In this document: piece by piece, positions 7,827 to 16,138 of the stretch | Numbering within the stretch: position 1 is the first letter of the stretch | How the letters are laid out: every line of letters begins with the position of its first letter | Assembly: GCA_034436155.1 (NCBI GenBank) | Contig: DAOTVP010000028.1 | Span: 1-64,000 of the forward strand | Source: GCA-2794515 sp034436155 | GTDB taxonomy: Bacteria > Chloroflexota > Anaerolineae > Aggregatilineales > Phototrophicaceae | Length of the DNA: 64,000 nt | Reading direction: 5' to 3' | Made by a program: the position numbers and the translations under genes | Notes under the pieces: generated by a model | Seen by the model: the letters and a program-made list of their open reading frames with translations, nothing else | The model's database searches: none | What the model was told of the DNA's origin: nothing

Positions 7827-8261
7827 ATGGCAGAAACAACAGCAAAAAAGACCGCCAAAAAAGTCGCCGAAAAAGTGGAAGAAGTGGTAGAAGCAGTGGA
7901 AGAAACCACAGAAGAAACCAAGAATGTGTTTGAAACCTTCTTTGACCACCAACGCACCGCCGCCACCGAATTTGGCAAAATGCTCGAAGAACTCATCCCC
8001 AATGCCATCAAAGAACATGGTCAAAACGCCGTCAAAGAAATGCTCGAAGGCTATCGCAAATTGTTCAATGGCGCGATTGACAACGTGGTGGATGTGATTG
8101 AAAAAGTTCGCACCAATAGCAATGTCGAAAATGTCACCGAAAATGTGAAGAAAGCGGCTGAACCCCTGACCAATACCTTTGAATCAGTGGTGGAAAATGT
8201 CAAGAAAGCTGTGAAAATCAACGGTGGTGAAGAAGCCAAAGGCGAAGACAAAGCCGAATAA
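7827..8261 (+). CDS. Phasin-like helical coiled-coil protein
   Basis: 144 aa with no recognisable catalytic motif. The N-terminus is Lys/Ala/Glu-rich low complexity (AKKTAKKVAEKVEEVVEAVEE). A 90-residue amphipathic helical core contains FFDHQRTAATEFGKMLEELIP, and the tail is acidic. The heptad-like valine/alanine spacing and the lack of membrane segments resemble phasins and other granule- or lipid-surface proteins, but I cannot assign a family. The start ATG 7827 follows AAGGAGAGA, a strong ribosome site; the frame upstream to 7803 includes that site. A strong terminator follows at 8291-8315, so it is probably a monocistronic, abundant product. The neighbouring acyltransferase and depolymerase-like genes make a storage-granule role plausible. 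Confidence 0.55.
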   Translation: MAETTAKKTAKKVAEKVEEVVEAVEETTEETKNVFETFFDHQRTAATEFGKMLEELIPNAIKEHGQNAVKEMLEGYRKLFNGAIDNVVDVIEKVRTNSNVENVTENVKKAAEPLTNTFESVVENVKKAVKINGGEEAKGEDKAE

Positions 8262-8290
8262 TCCGATTTGGATTTGACCTGTTTTATCGA

Positions 8291-8315
8291 GCCGAGTGAC
8301 CCCACTCGGCTTTTT
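8291..8315 (+). terminator. Rho-independent terminator after the phasin-like gene
   Basis: Perfect 8-bp GC-rich stem GCCGAGTG/CACTCGGC, loop accc, followed directly by TTTTT. It lies 30 bases after the stop codon. Confidence 0.9.
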
Positions 8316-8408
8316 GATTTTACACATCGTTTACACACGCATAACAATCTGATAATGCACATCGGGTTTAATGGGCATCATGATGATCTAAATCGAAAGG
8401 GGAATAAG

Positions 8409-9374
8409 GTGCGTTATAACCGTCTACTTTGGATAGTGATGTTGGGCGTTGTTGTATTGGGCATGTCATTCGGCATATCGGCGCAAACGGATGGTGATAT
8501 TTTATTTGAAGAACACACTATCCGCTATGATGGACGTGACCGCTTGTTTCTGATATATGTGCCGCCTCAATATGATGGTATTACACCCTTACCGTTGGTC
8601 TTTGTGCTTCATGGCGGTGGTGGAAACCCGTATATGTATGATGACATGACGGGTTTTGGTCAAAAAGCGCGAGATGAAGGTTTTATTTTAGTGTATCCCG
8701 CAGGCACAGGGCGACTTCCCAGACAACTCCTGACATGGAATTCAGGTCATTGCTGTGGTTATGCGTTGGAACACAATATAGATGATGTCGGATTTTTTCG
8801 GACATTGGTCAATGTATTGACTCGTGATTATGCGATAGATTCGGCGCGAATTTATGTGGCGGGGCATTCCAACGGTGGGATGATGGCGTATCGGCTTGGC
8901 GCAGAAATGTCGGATGTATTCGCATCGGTAGGGGTGATGGCAGGGACTATCGGCGGGTATCCAACACCTGAGAGTGACGACTTGTATATCATCCCACAAC
9001 CCGAAAACCCTGTTTCTATCATTCATATTCATGGCATGGAAGATGAAAATGTGCGTTATGAAGGGGGCGAAAATGACGATAACACGCCATCAAAACGCAA
9101 TGATTTATCGGTTGCCGATGCCATATCTTTTTGGATAGATGCGAATCAGTGTGCGATTTCACCCATGCGTGAATCTTGGGATAATGGCATGGTGCTTGTA
9201 GATACTTATGTTTGTGATGAGACTGGTACGGCTATCAAACTCATTTCGATTGTCGATGGTGGTCATTCGTGGGCAGGAGGAGTGGTAAATCGTCGACGTG
9301 CCGATTCACCCAGTAATCGCGTTTCGGCAACCGATGAAATATGGGCATTTTTTGAATCACATCCCAAACCTTAA
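8409..9374 (+). CDS. PHB-depolymerase-like (LpqC-type) secreted esterase
   Basis: 321 aa from GTG 8409 (preceded by AAAGGGG). A hydrophobic N-terminus ending near GISAQT looks like a Sec signal peptide with a cleavage site at about residue 26, so the product is exported. The alpha/beta hydrolase has the oxyanion HGGGG (69-72), the nucleophile GHSNGG with Ser154, Asp212 in GMEDENV and His286 in DGGHSW. This is the layout of the LpqC/PHB depolymerase/feruloyl esterase group, which hydrolyse polyester or aromatic ester bonds. Which substrate it uses is not visible. It follows a strong terminator, so it needs its own promoter; TTTACA (8330) and GATAAT (8351) are a weak candidate. Confidence 0.82.
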   Translation: MRYNRLLWIVMLGVVVLGMSFGISAQTDGDILFEEHTIRYDGRDRLFLIYVPPQYDGITPLPLVFVLHGGGGNPYMYDDMTGFGQKARDEGFILVYPAGTGRLPRQLLTWNSGHCCGYALEHNIDDVGFFRTLVNVLTRDYAIDSARIYVAGHSNGGMMAYRLGAEMSDVFASVGVMAGTIGGYPTPESDDLYIIPQPENPVSIIHIHGMEDENVRYEGGENDDNTPSKRNDLSVADAISFWIDANQCAISPMRESWDNGMVLVDTYVCDETGTAIKLISIVDGGHSWAGGVVNRRRADSPSNRVSATDEIWAFFESHPKP

Positions 9375-9384
9375 TTCAGAAGAG

Positions 9385-9414
9385 TTGTGAAATTGGCATG
9401 AGGCGCGTTATAAT
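9385..9414 (+). promoter_or_regulatory. Probable promoter giving a leaderless transcript
   Basis: TTGTGA (9385-9390), an 18-base spacer and a perfect TATAAT (9409-9414). Initiation about 7 bases later falls on or next to ATG 9416/9422, and no purine-rich ribosome site precedes those codons. Confidence 0.55.
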
Positions 9415-9421
9415 CATGCTT

Positions 9422-10588
9422 ATGTCAAATTCACATCAAACCAATCCCATTTATCCACAAATACCGCCACCAGATCGGCTATCGCGCTATGCCCTCATCG
9501 GCGTGGTGATTTTTGCTATCGGGTTTATCGGTATCGCATTTTTGAACACCCTCTTCAAACCCGAAACCCCATCGCCCATATCAACACCTATCCCAACCGC
9601 CACCCAAGTCAATTATAACGCCACGCCTCTCCCATACGAAGAATTGACCCAACAAGTAGAACGCTCGTTGGTATGGATTGAATCTACCCCACGCAATAGT
9701 TTTGCCCCAGAACATGGCACAGGGGTGATTTTAACATCGGCTGGGCTGATATTGACCAACGCGCATGTGATTAATTTTGGCGATGTTGAAGGCAACGTGA
9801 ATGTGTATCGGGCGATTAACAACCGCTTTATCCGACAACAGGCGACTGTCATGGGTGTTGCACCCTGTGAAGACTTAGCCTTATTGGATATTACGGGCAA
9901 TCATCACACGCCTATCGTCATGAACATCACCCCTACTATCGGTTTGGGGACAGAAATTTTTATTTTGGGATATGGTCAAAGCACACTAGCGAGTAATGTC
10001 TCTGTGGGATTTGCGCGTGGCGAAGTGAGCCGTGTGCTGGTGACGTTTTCGCCGTATAACGGTTTGATAGAACACACCGCCGAATTGCTCCCTAGCGATA
10101 GTGGTAGCCCATTATTGAATCGTTTTGGCGAGATGATTGGTATGAATACCCTGATGGATGTGCAGGGCAGGGGCAGACGCGCCTCGTATGCCATCAATCA
10201 AGAGCGTATTCAATTGGCGTTAGCCTATCTCAAAGAACGTCAAGCCCCATCGGTCACTTATATCCTATCGGACGAAGCGGATACGATGGTGTATCGACTC
10301 ACGGATTATTTCGACCGCCATTGTTATCATATCGCTTTATCGGCTGGGGATATAACTGTCAGTGCCAAACCACAAGAACCGCGTTTATTTACCCCAATTT
10401 TATCTGTTTATGACTCAAAAAATCAGATGATGATACCTCATACGCCCTTGCGTCTCGAAAATGATTATGCTCACATGATGAGCATCACAACACCAGGGAT
10501 TTATACAGTGGTCATCAGTCGTAACCAAATGACGACCACTGGCGCAGATAAATTGGGCGATTATATGTTAACGATTTCGCGGCAATGA
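9422..10588 (+). CDS. Membrane-anchored trypsin-like (S1C) serine protease with PPC-like domain
   Basis: 388 aa. A short cytoplasmic N-terminus, one transmembrane helix (about 23-42) and a proline-rich linker lead to an extracellular trypsin-fold domain. The catalytic triad is visible: His115 in LTNAHVI, Asp151 in CEDLALLD and Ser227 in PSDSGSP. Unlike DegP/HtrA there is no PDZ domain. Instead residues ~285-388 form a beta-rich module ending in TPGIYTVVISR, matching the pattern of bacterial pre-peptidase C-terminal (PPC) domains. It probably processes or degrades surface proteins. ATG 9422 is used, and 9416 is equally possible. The 3' end overlaps the convergent lipoprotein gene by 21 bases. 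Confidence 0.82.
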   Translation: MSNSHQTNPIYPQIPPPDRLSRYALIGVVIFAIGFIGIAFLNTLFKPETPSPISTPIPTATQVNYNATPLPYEELTQQVERSLVWIESTPRNSFAPEHGTGVILTSAGLILTNAHVINFGDVEGNVNVYRAINNRFIRQQATVMGVAPCEDLALLDITGNHHTPIVMNITPTIGLGTEIFILGYGQSTLASNVSVGFARGEVSRVLVTFSPYNGLIEHTAELLPSDSGSPLLNRFGEMIGMNTLMDVQGRGRRASYAINQERIQLALAYLKERQAPSVTYILSDEADTMVYRLTDYFDRHCYHIALSAGDITVSAKPQEPRLFTPILSVYDSKNQMMIPHTPLRLENDYAHMMSITTPGIYTVVISRNQMTTTGADKLGDYMLTISRQ

Positions 10589-11125
10589 TCGGGCAAAATC
10601 TTCACAAATTTTGACACTCGTCCCGACATAGATGAAATAATAGCGCACGTTATCTTCGGTATAGCCCCACGCATCGGCGCACGGACGCAATCCGGGGTCT
10701 GCTTCGGCATCGCTGAAAAATGGCGATGGTATCAGGCAACCCAATTGATTATTCAAATTGGCGAATCTATCCCAATTGACCGATAACACCGCGCCAGCAC
10801 TATTCGGCAGGGTTTTGTGCGAATAAAACCGAATGGCGAAGGCATCTATCTTGCCCATCACACATTCAATATAATTTTGTACCAAGCCCAATTGACGCAA
10901 GAAAATGCGATCGGCGAGGTCTGTCACCACATTTGGGATTTGTCTGCCTGTGATAAATTCGGCAAAACGGTCTATGATGTTGGTCTCTTTGACCACATTA
11001 ATCGCGTCTGTCATGTGATAGTCGGTTAAGGTTGGCAAAAAAGAGGATGCGCCTTTGCCCGGTGTTTCACTTGGGCAACCCGTCAATATCACCATACTGA
11101 TAAGCATCATCATCAAAAATTTCAT
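10568..11125 (-). CDS. Small lipoprotein of unknown function
   Basis: 185 aa. An N-terminal signal of about 15 hydrophobic residues ends in the lipobox LTGC (Cys16), so the mature protein should be lipid-anchored on the outer face of the membrane. The rest shows four scattered further cysteines (for example IECVMG, LGCLIP, LRPCAD, VKICED) that could form disulfides, but no domain I recognise. A -10-like TATAAT on the minus strand (11169-11164) and AAAGGTAA before ATG 11125 support expression as a single gene. Convergent with, and overlapping, the protease gene. Confidence 0.6.
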   Translation of the reverse strand: MKFLMMMLISMVILTGCPSETPGKGASSFLPTLTDYHMTDAINVVKETNIIDRFAEFITGRQIPNVVTDLADRIFLRQLGLVQNYIECVMGKIDAFAIRFYSHKTLPNSAGAVLSVNWDRFANLNNQLGCLIPSPFFSDAEADPGLRPCADAWGYTEDNVRYYFIYVGTSVKICEDFARSLPRNR

Positions 11126-11358
11126 AATTGTTACCTTTGCGCTAGAATATTATCCTAAATCGAATTATATCAGAAACATCCGCCCCAAATCCCCGTTATA
11201 TTGGGGGAATTGTCATGAATTTAACCTATCCTAAATAGTATTACAACTTGCGTAAAAAATCACTTATTTAATCTGCTACCAATGTGTTGAAATTCTGATT
11301 AGGTGGGTTATAATTAAAAAAATTGTGCTTCTTCATTAAATAAAAAGGCTTTTTTGTT
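11126..11358. other. Intergenic control region between lipoprotein and histidine kinase genes
   Basis: Divergent intergenic region, AT-rich. It holds the minus-strand -10 at 11164-11169, a small CCCC/GGGG hairpin near 11187-11205 and the plus-strand promoter at 11287-11314. No coding sequence seen. Confidence 0.5.
11287..11314 (+). promoter_or_regulatory. Probable sigma-70-type promoter of the histidine kinase operon
   Basis: TTGAAA (11287-11292), a 16-base spacer and a perfect TATAAT (11309-11314), about 45 bases before ATG 11359. Confidence 0.6.
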
Positions 11359-12885
11359 ATGAGCAGTTATATCACTCCAGAAGAACTTAACACATCGCAC
11401 AATAATAACCAAGAGATTCCTAGCAATATCGATTTTGCCAGCGAGGTCAAATCTGACCGCCTGAGTTTGTTGGCACTCATTACGGGATACGGCGCAATTG
11501 CTATGATTTTGGTCATGTTCACCATTGCCGCAACTGCCAATGTCAGCCTGTTTATTTGGATATACGCGCCGATTGTGATGGCGGTGGGAAGTTTTGCCAC
11601 CCGCTTCTTATTGCGACGCAAATTGTATGATTTTGCCGGCGTTTTTTATGTGATAACACTGGTGGCGACCATCACCATTGCCATGTTCGATAAAGACCCG
11701 CAAGCCCTTCAGATTTTACCCTATATTTTTGTCATGATTATTTTTGTCGGTGGGTTGCTCATCCGCCCACAAGTGACGTTGGTGTTGGCATTAGTATGTT
11801 CGATTATCACGGTCGCCGTGCCTGCCATTAGTTTAGGCGGGTGGGGGTTTTTTGGCGCACATCACTTTTTTGCCATTATCCTCATTTTCCTCAGTGCCTT
11901 GCTCTCTATTCAAGCCACAGGTGAGTTATATAGCGTCACTGAATGGGCGTTGTTGAATTATCGCAAGCAAACCCAGACCAATGTGGCACTGTTTGAAAAC
12001 CGCGAAAAATTGCAACGAAGCCTGAAGCGTAGTGAAGTGTTGGCAGAAGAATTGAAAGAATCGAATATCGAACTCGAAGAGGCGCGTGCCGCCGCCGAAG
12101 CCGCCAAAAATTTTCGCGGTCAATTTTTGGCGAACATGAGCCACGAATTACGCACCCCTCTGAACGCCATCATCGGCTTTAGCGAGACGATGCTCAAATT
12201 CCCGATTATGTACGATAACGAAGAATTGCCCGAAGCCTATAAAGCAGACCTCACCCAAATTTTCAATAGTGGTCGTCAATTGCTTCACCTGATCAACGAC
12301 ATTCTCGACCTTGCACGGGTAGATGCGGGCAAACTCGAAATTTATATGCAACGGGTTCAGCTCAAACCCGTGATCGATGCGGTGATTGGCACTGCCCGCG
12401 GGTTGTTGGGCGAAAAAGAGGTCGAACTCAAAACCAATTTGCCCGACCCATTGCCAGAAGTGTGGGCAGATGAATCACGGGTGCGCCAAGTGTTGCTCAA
12501 TTTGTATAGTAACGCCGCCAAATTCACCAATGAGGGCAATATCACCTTGACCGTCAAAGAAATTCCAGAGGGTGTTTTGTTCAGCGTCAGTGATACCGGT
12601 GCAGGTATCCCCGCCGACCAATTTGAGGTCATCTTTGAAGAATTCCGCCAAGTGCGTGGTCAGACTCGTCCCAAACAAGCCGGTTCTGGGTTGGGCTTGC
12701 CCATCTCTCGGCGCTTATTAGAATTGATGAACGGGCGTATCTGGTTAGAAAGTGAACTCGGCAAAGGTTCGACTTTCCACTTTGTTTTGCAACCCTATCA
12801 AAAATCGAAATTTGAAACGATGGAAACATCGAGTTTACCAGACGATACATCGTCACCAACCATTCAATCCCCTCAGGAGGCTTAA
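11359..12885 (+). CDS. Membrane sensor histidine kinase
   Basis: 508 aa. Residues ~35-190 carry five or six transmembrane helices with only short loops, so the signal is probably sensed in or near the membrane. A coiled coil (about 205-250) leads to a HisKA domain with SHELRTPLN (phosphoacceptor His262). The HATPase_c domain has the N box LNLYSNAAKF, G1 SDTGAGIP and G2 GSGLGLPIS. It autophosphorylates and should hand the phosphate to the response regulator encoded three bases downstream. The membrane domain resembles the integral sensor regions of Chloroflexota/cyanobacterial kinases but I cannot name its ligand. Confidence 0.9.
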   Translation: MSSYITPEELNTSHNNNQEIPSNIDFASEVKSDRLSLLALITGYGAIAMILVMFTIAATANVSLFIWIYAPIVMAVGSFATRFLLRRKLYDFAGVFYVITLVATITIAMFDKDPQALQILPYIFVMIIFVGGLLIRPQVTLVLALVCSIITVAVPAISLGGWGFFGAHHFFAIILIFLSALLSIQATGELYSVTEWALLNYRKQTQTNVALFENREKLQRSLKRSEVLAEELKESNIELEEARAAAEAAKNFRGQFLANMSHELRTPLNAIIGFSETMLKFPIMYDNEELPEAYKADLTQIFNSGRQLLHLINDILDLARVDAGKLEIYMQRVQLKPVIDAVIGTARGLLGEKEVELKTNLPDPLPEVWADESRVRQVLLNLYSNAAKFTNEGNITLTVKEIPEGVLFSVSDTGAGIPADQFEVIFEEFRQVRGQTRPKQAGSGLGLPISRRLLELMNGRIWLESELGKGSTFHFVLQPYQKSKFETMETSSLPDDTSSPTIQSPQEA

Positions 12886-12888
12886 TCA

Positions 12889-13521
12889 ATGCGTATTTTA
12901 TACGTTGAAGATAATCCCGCCAATGTCTCTCTGGTCAAACGAGTGGCGCGGGAACACGAATTGGTCAATTACGTAGATGGTGAAGAAGCCCTCCGTAATT
13001 TTGAAAAAGATAATCCCGATTTGGTCTTGATGGACATTCAACTCACTGGACGGTTGAGCGGGTTGGATGTGGTGCGTGAACTGCGCCAAAAAGGGTATAC
13101 CGTGCCGATTATCGCTGTGACCGCCTATGCCATGATTGGCGATAGAGAGCGTTGTTTGGCGGCGGGTTGTGATGATTATATGGCGAAACCGTTGCCAATT
13201 CCCGATTTGTTGCGCTTGTTCGAGAAGCGTAAACAAGAAATCGAGGCATCTGCTATCGCGTCTGCCACTGTGACCCCACCTGTGACTGCGCCCGATGCCA
13301 AATCCGATGCGCCCGTGGTGACGACCGATACCCCTGTCAGCGAGCCGAAGCCCGAAGCGGTGACGACCCCAACGGTATCGACACCTGTGACTACGCCCGA
13401 TGCCAAATCCGATGCGCCCGTGGTGACGACCGATACACCGAAAACCGATGATGCGCCCAAAGCCGATAATACAGATAAATCCAACCAGACTGATACAGGC
13501 GATATTAAAATAACCTCGTGA
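12889..13521 (+). CDS. Response regulator with proline/threonine-rich repetitive tail
   Basis: 210 aa. The receiver domain (1-120) has the acidic pocket at VEDN, phosphoacceptor Asp49 in LMDI, Thr/Ala switch TAYA and Lys100 in AKPLP. There is no DNA-binding output domain. Residues ~120-210 are low-complexity Pro/Thr/Asp/Ala with two copies of PDAKSDAPVVTTDTP. It works as a DivK/CheY-like single-domain regulator of the adjacent kinase. AGGAGG lies eight bases before ATG 12889, three bases after the kinase stop, so the two are translationally linked. Relatives usually end near residue 120, so the tail is unusual. Confidence 0.88.
   Translation: MRILYVEDNPANVSLVKRVAREHELVNYVDGEEALRNFEKDNPDLVLMDIQLTGRLSGLDVVRELRQKGYTVPIIAVTAYAMIGDRERCLAAGCDDYMAKPLPIPDLLRLFEKRKQEIEASAIASATVTPPVTAPDAKSDAPVVTTDTPVSEPKPEAVTTPTVSTPVTTPDAKSDAPVVTTDTPKTDDAPKADNTDKSNQTDTGDIKITS
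13277..13436 (+). repeat. 55-bp direct repeat inside the response regulator tail
   Basis: 13277-13331 and 13382-13436 differ at one base only (13288 versus 13393) and lie 105 bases apart, in frame. They encode the repeated PVT-PDAKSDAPVVTTDT segment. The near-identity points to a recent duplication. Confidence 0.85.
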
Positions 13522-13525
13522 GATG

Positions 13526-13554
13526 TTGACATCACTTTAAGAAAATTTTAAGAT
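13526..13554 (+). promoter_or_regulatory. Probable promoter of the stand-alone response regulator
   Basis: Perfect TTGACA (13526-13531), a 17-base spacer and TAAGAT (13549-13554), 38 bases before ATG 13592. It suggests that the second regulator can be expressed apart from the kinase operon. Confidence 0.5.
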
Positions 13555-13591
13555 AGTTATAAATAAACAAATATCTTTTAAGGATTTTCTG

Positions 13592-14035
13592 ATGACCGAA
13601 AAAATCGCCCTTGTTATAGATGATACACCCGCCAACCGAGATTTCTTGGAACGCCTGATGATGATGATGGCGGGTTTTAAGATTGTAGGGGCTTCGAGCG
13701 GGAAGGCGGCTTTGGAACAAGTAGAGGCGTTAGAATCGCTCACGATCGCATTGGTCGATATGGAATTACCCGATATGAACGGCTTGCAACTCACCAGTGA
13801 TTTACGGAAACGCTTCCCTGATGCTTATCTGGTGGTGGCGACCATGCACGATGAACGGTCACTCATGCAAAGTGTCCTCGAAAAAGGGGGCAACTGCTTT
13901 TTGGTCAAACCACATGGTTTTATGGAGTTATTCAAACGCCTGACGACGACCACCATCGAAGAGTTACGCAACGGTCCGTATATGGTTATAGACCATTTCG
14001 GACCGCGCATCTTCACCTCTCCAACCAATACTTAA
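13592..14035 (+). CDS. Single-domain response regulator
   Basis: 147 aa, a receiver domain only: acidic pair in VIDDTPAN, phosphoacceptor Asp56 in LVDMELPD, Thr84 in VATMHD and Lys106 in LVKPHG. An extra C-terminal helix and a tail of about 25 residues end without a known output domain. It lies 70 bases after the kinase/regulator pair and may be a second phosphate acceptor, a phosphate sink, or a partner of an unlinked kinase. AAGGATT precedes the start. The gene is convergent with proA, five bases apart. Confidence 0.85.
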   Translation: MTEKIALVIDDTPANRDFLERLMMMMAGFKIVGASSGKAALEQVEALESLTIALVDMELPDMNGLQLTSDLRKRFPDAYLVVATMHDERSLMQSVLEKGGNCFLVKPHGFMELFKRLTTTTIEELRNGPYMVIDHFGPRIFTSPTNT

Positions 14036-14040
14036 ACCCG

Positions 14041-15309
14041 CTATTTGCGGATATGACCCTCGCCGATGACCACCCATTTATAGGTGGTCAATTCGTCTAA
14101 TGCCATCGGACCGCGGGCGTGTAATTTCTGTGTGCTGACCGCCACCTCTGCGCCCAATCCCAACGCGCCACCATCGTTAAAGCGCGTGCTGGCGTTCCAA
14201 AATACAGCAGATGAATCCACCTCGTTCAAAAAACGCTCGGCATTGTCTGCGTTTTGAGTCAGGATGCCATCGGAATGACCCAAACTATGCTGGCGGATAT
14301 GCGCCAGCGCCTCATCTAACGAATCTACCACTTTTAAGCCCAATATCAATGCCATCCATTCGGTATCGAAATCTGCCTCGCCTGCGGGGACGATTTTGGC
14401 GTAGCATAAATCTTGAATGTAGCTCATCGCCCGTTTTTCTGCCCGAAATTCCACGCCTGCGGGATATAACTTATCCACCAGACGGGGCAATATCGCCTTC
14501 GCCATATTTTGATGCACCAGCACCGTATCCAGCGCATTGCATACCGATGGACGCGATGTTTTGGCGTTATGAATCACCTCTAGCGCCGACATCACATCTG
14601 CCGATTCATCCACGTAGAGGTGACAAATCCCCACGCCCCCCGTGATGACGGGGATGGTGCTATTTTCTTTGCAGAACTGATGCAAATCTGCGCCACCGCG
14701 TGGGATGATCATATCGATATAATCGTGCAATTTGAGCATTTCGCCGACATATTTGCGGTCGGTGCTGGCGATGAGTTGCACCGCATCTTCGGGCAAACCA
14801 CTCTGGATGATTGCCTCTTTCATCACGGCGACCATCGCCATATTGCTCCGCAAAATCTCTTTGCCCCCGCGCAAAATACACGCATTGCCCGATTTGAGCG
14901 ATAACACGGCAATATCGATCGTGACATTCGGGCGGGCTTCGTAAATCACACCAATCACGCCGATGGGTGTTTTACGGCGCGAGACGCGCAAGCCATTCGG
15001 CAACACCCGTTCTTCGATAATACGTCCCACAGGGTCGGGCAGGGTGGCGACGGTGCGAATATCATTCACGATGCTGTCGAGCCGTTTTTGTAGATTGATG
15101 CGATCTAAAAGCGCCTCGCTGGTGCCATTGGCACGCGCTTCGTCTAAATCGGCTTGATTCGCCTTGAGCAAGTCGTCTTTATGCGCCATGAGCGCATCGG
15201 CAATACAGATGAGGGCATGATTTTTTTGCTCGGTGGTCGCTTTGGCGAGGGCATACCCCGCATCTTTGGCATTTTTTGCGAGTTGGGTTAAATTGAATTG
15301 GTCGGTCAC
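14041..15309 (-). CDS. proA: Gamma-glutamyl phosphate reductase
   Basis: 422 aa, full length for the family. It reduces gamma-glutamyl phosphate with NADPH to glutamate semialdehyde, the second step of proline synthesis. Seen: the aldehyde-dehydrogenase-like Rossmann region IGVIGVIYEARPNVT (116-130), the catalytic Cys257 in KTSRPSVCNAL, and IIPRGGADLH (201-210). Cytoplasmic. Its partner proB is not adjacent: it lies at 18133 on the other strand, with a radical SAM remnant and uvrC between them. Confidence 0.96.
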   Translation of the reverse strand: MTDQFNLTQLAKNAKDAGYALAKATTEQKNHALICIADALMAHKDDLLKANQADLDEARANGTSEALLDRINLQKRLDSIVNDIRTVATLPDPVGRIIEERVLPNGLRVSRRKTPIGVIGVIYEARPNVTIDIAVLSLKSGNACILRGGKEILRSNMAMVAVMKEAIIQSGLPEDAVQLIASTDRKYVGEMLKLHDYIDMIIPRGGADLHQFCKENSTIPVITGGVGICHLYVDESADVMSALEVIHNAKTSRPSVCNALDTVLVHQNMAKAILPRLVDKLYPAGVEFRAEKRAMSYIQDLCYAKIVPAGEADFDTEWMALILGLKVVDSLDEALAHIRQHSLGHSDGILTQNADNAERFLNEVDSSAVFWNASTRFNDGGALGLGAEVAVSTQKLHARGPMALDELTTYKWVVIGEGHIRK

Positions 15310-15360
15310 AGCATCACTCCTCTTTTATGTTTTCAATTATAGAGTGCATTTTAGACGCAA

Positions 15361-15392
15361 GGCAGATATACAGCTACGCCTAATCTGCCCGT
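15361..15392 (-). repeat. TA/GTAT hairpin repeat, copy 2
   Basis: Read on the minus strand: GGGCAGAT-TA-GGC-gta-GCT-GTAT-ATCTGCC. Compared with other copies the outer arm has A/T in place of G/C on both sides (CAGAT/ATCTG versus CGGAT/ATCCG), a compensated change. Confidence 0.7.
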
Positions 15393-15418
15393 ATAAATTC
15401 TCAAATTTTAGAGGGTTG

Positions 15419-15460
15419 TAGTGGCGGATTAGCACCGTCAGGTGCGTATATCCGCCATTT
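15419..15460 (+). repeat. TA/GTAT hairpin repeat, copy 3
   Basis: TGGCGGAT-TA-GCACC-gtca-GGTGC-GTAT-ATCCGCCA. The inner stem is five perfect base pairs. It lies 30 bases from copy 2 in the gap before the radical SAM remnant. Confidence 0.75.
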
Positions 15461-15494
15461 TACCCTAGATATGCACGCATAAGTATAGCCCCAT

Positions 15495-15523
15495 TTGACA
15501 AGCGACTGACATATCCATATAGT
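15495..15523 (+). promoter_or_regulatory. Strong sigma-70-type promoter before the truncated radical SAM gene
   Basis: Perfect TTGACA (15495-15500), a 17-base spacer and TATAGT (15518-15523), 36 bases before ATG 15559. Confidence 0.65.
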
Positions 15524-15558
15524 TAAATGTAATGATATGTAATTTTAGAGAATAACGC

Positions 15559-16122
15559 ATGATACTATCTGATAATGATGATAAAGCACATTTGGTTATT
15601 ATTCAACCGACACCGTTTTGTAATATCGCCTGTCGGTATTGTTATTTGCCCACCGCAGAACGCTTGATGACCAAACGTATGGATGAAGCCGTCTTGACCA
15701 AAATCTTTGAGGCGCTATATGCCGAAAATTTGATGTCGGATGAGACCGAAATTGTGTGGCACGCGGGCGAACCCCTCACCGTGCCGATTTCGTTTTATGA
15801 AAACGCGATTGCGATTATTGACCGTGTGCGTGGTGATAACCCCGCACCGCGCCATGTCATCCAGACCAATGCCACGCTCATCAACGACCAATGGTGTCGG
15901 TTTATCAAGGCGCATGATGTGATTATCGGCGTGAGTTTAGATGGCACGCAACATATCCACGACCGCAACCGCCTCGATAGATATGCCAGAGGCACATTCG
16001 ATAAAACCATGCGTGGCATTCGCCTGTTGCAAAGCTATGTGTTAATCGCAAATCGCCATTACCCTATGCCGATGCGCCCGAATAATGACGTAATCCCCAT
16101 AACCACACCAGACGGGCAATAG
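15559..16122 (+). pseudogene. Truncated radical SAM peptide maturase (GrrM/anSME-like)
   Basis: 187 aa. The N-terminal half of a radical SAM enzyme is clear: IQPTPFCNIACRYCYLP with the CxxxCxxC cluster ligands Cys21, Cys25 and Cys28, then WHAGEPL, QTNATLI and IGVSLDGTQHIHD. These fit the cyclophane-forming GrrM/XyeB-like and sulfatase-maturase groups. Full proteins are about 370-450 aa with a C-terminal SPASM domain. Here similarity ends near RGIRLLQ (~residue 160), replaced by about 27 unrelated residues and a stop 16 bases from the convergent uvrC end. No precursor peptide gene is seen nearby. Inference: a 3'-deleted gene that kept its promoter. Residual expression of a partial protein cannot be excluded. 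Confidence 0.75.
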
Positions 16123-16138
16123 AGATAAGATGTCAACT

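Noticed and set aside
7731..8024. Minus-strand frames across the phasin-like gene
   Set aside because: They are Phe/Ser-rich mirror images of a Lys/Glu-rich gene with a strong ribosome site and terminator on the plus strand.
13176..13535. Minus-strand Val/Ser/Gly-rich frame over the response regulator tail
   Set aside because: It is the antisense of the Pro/Thr/Asp repeats and has no start signals.
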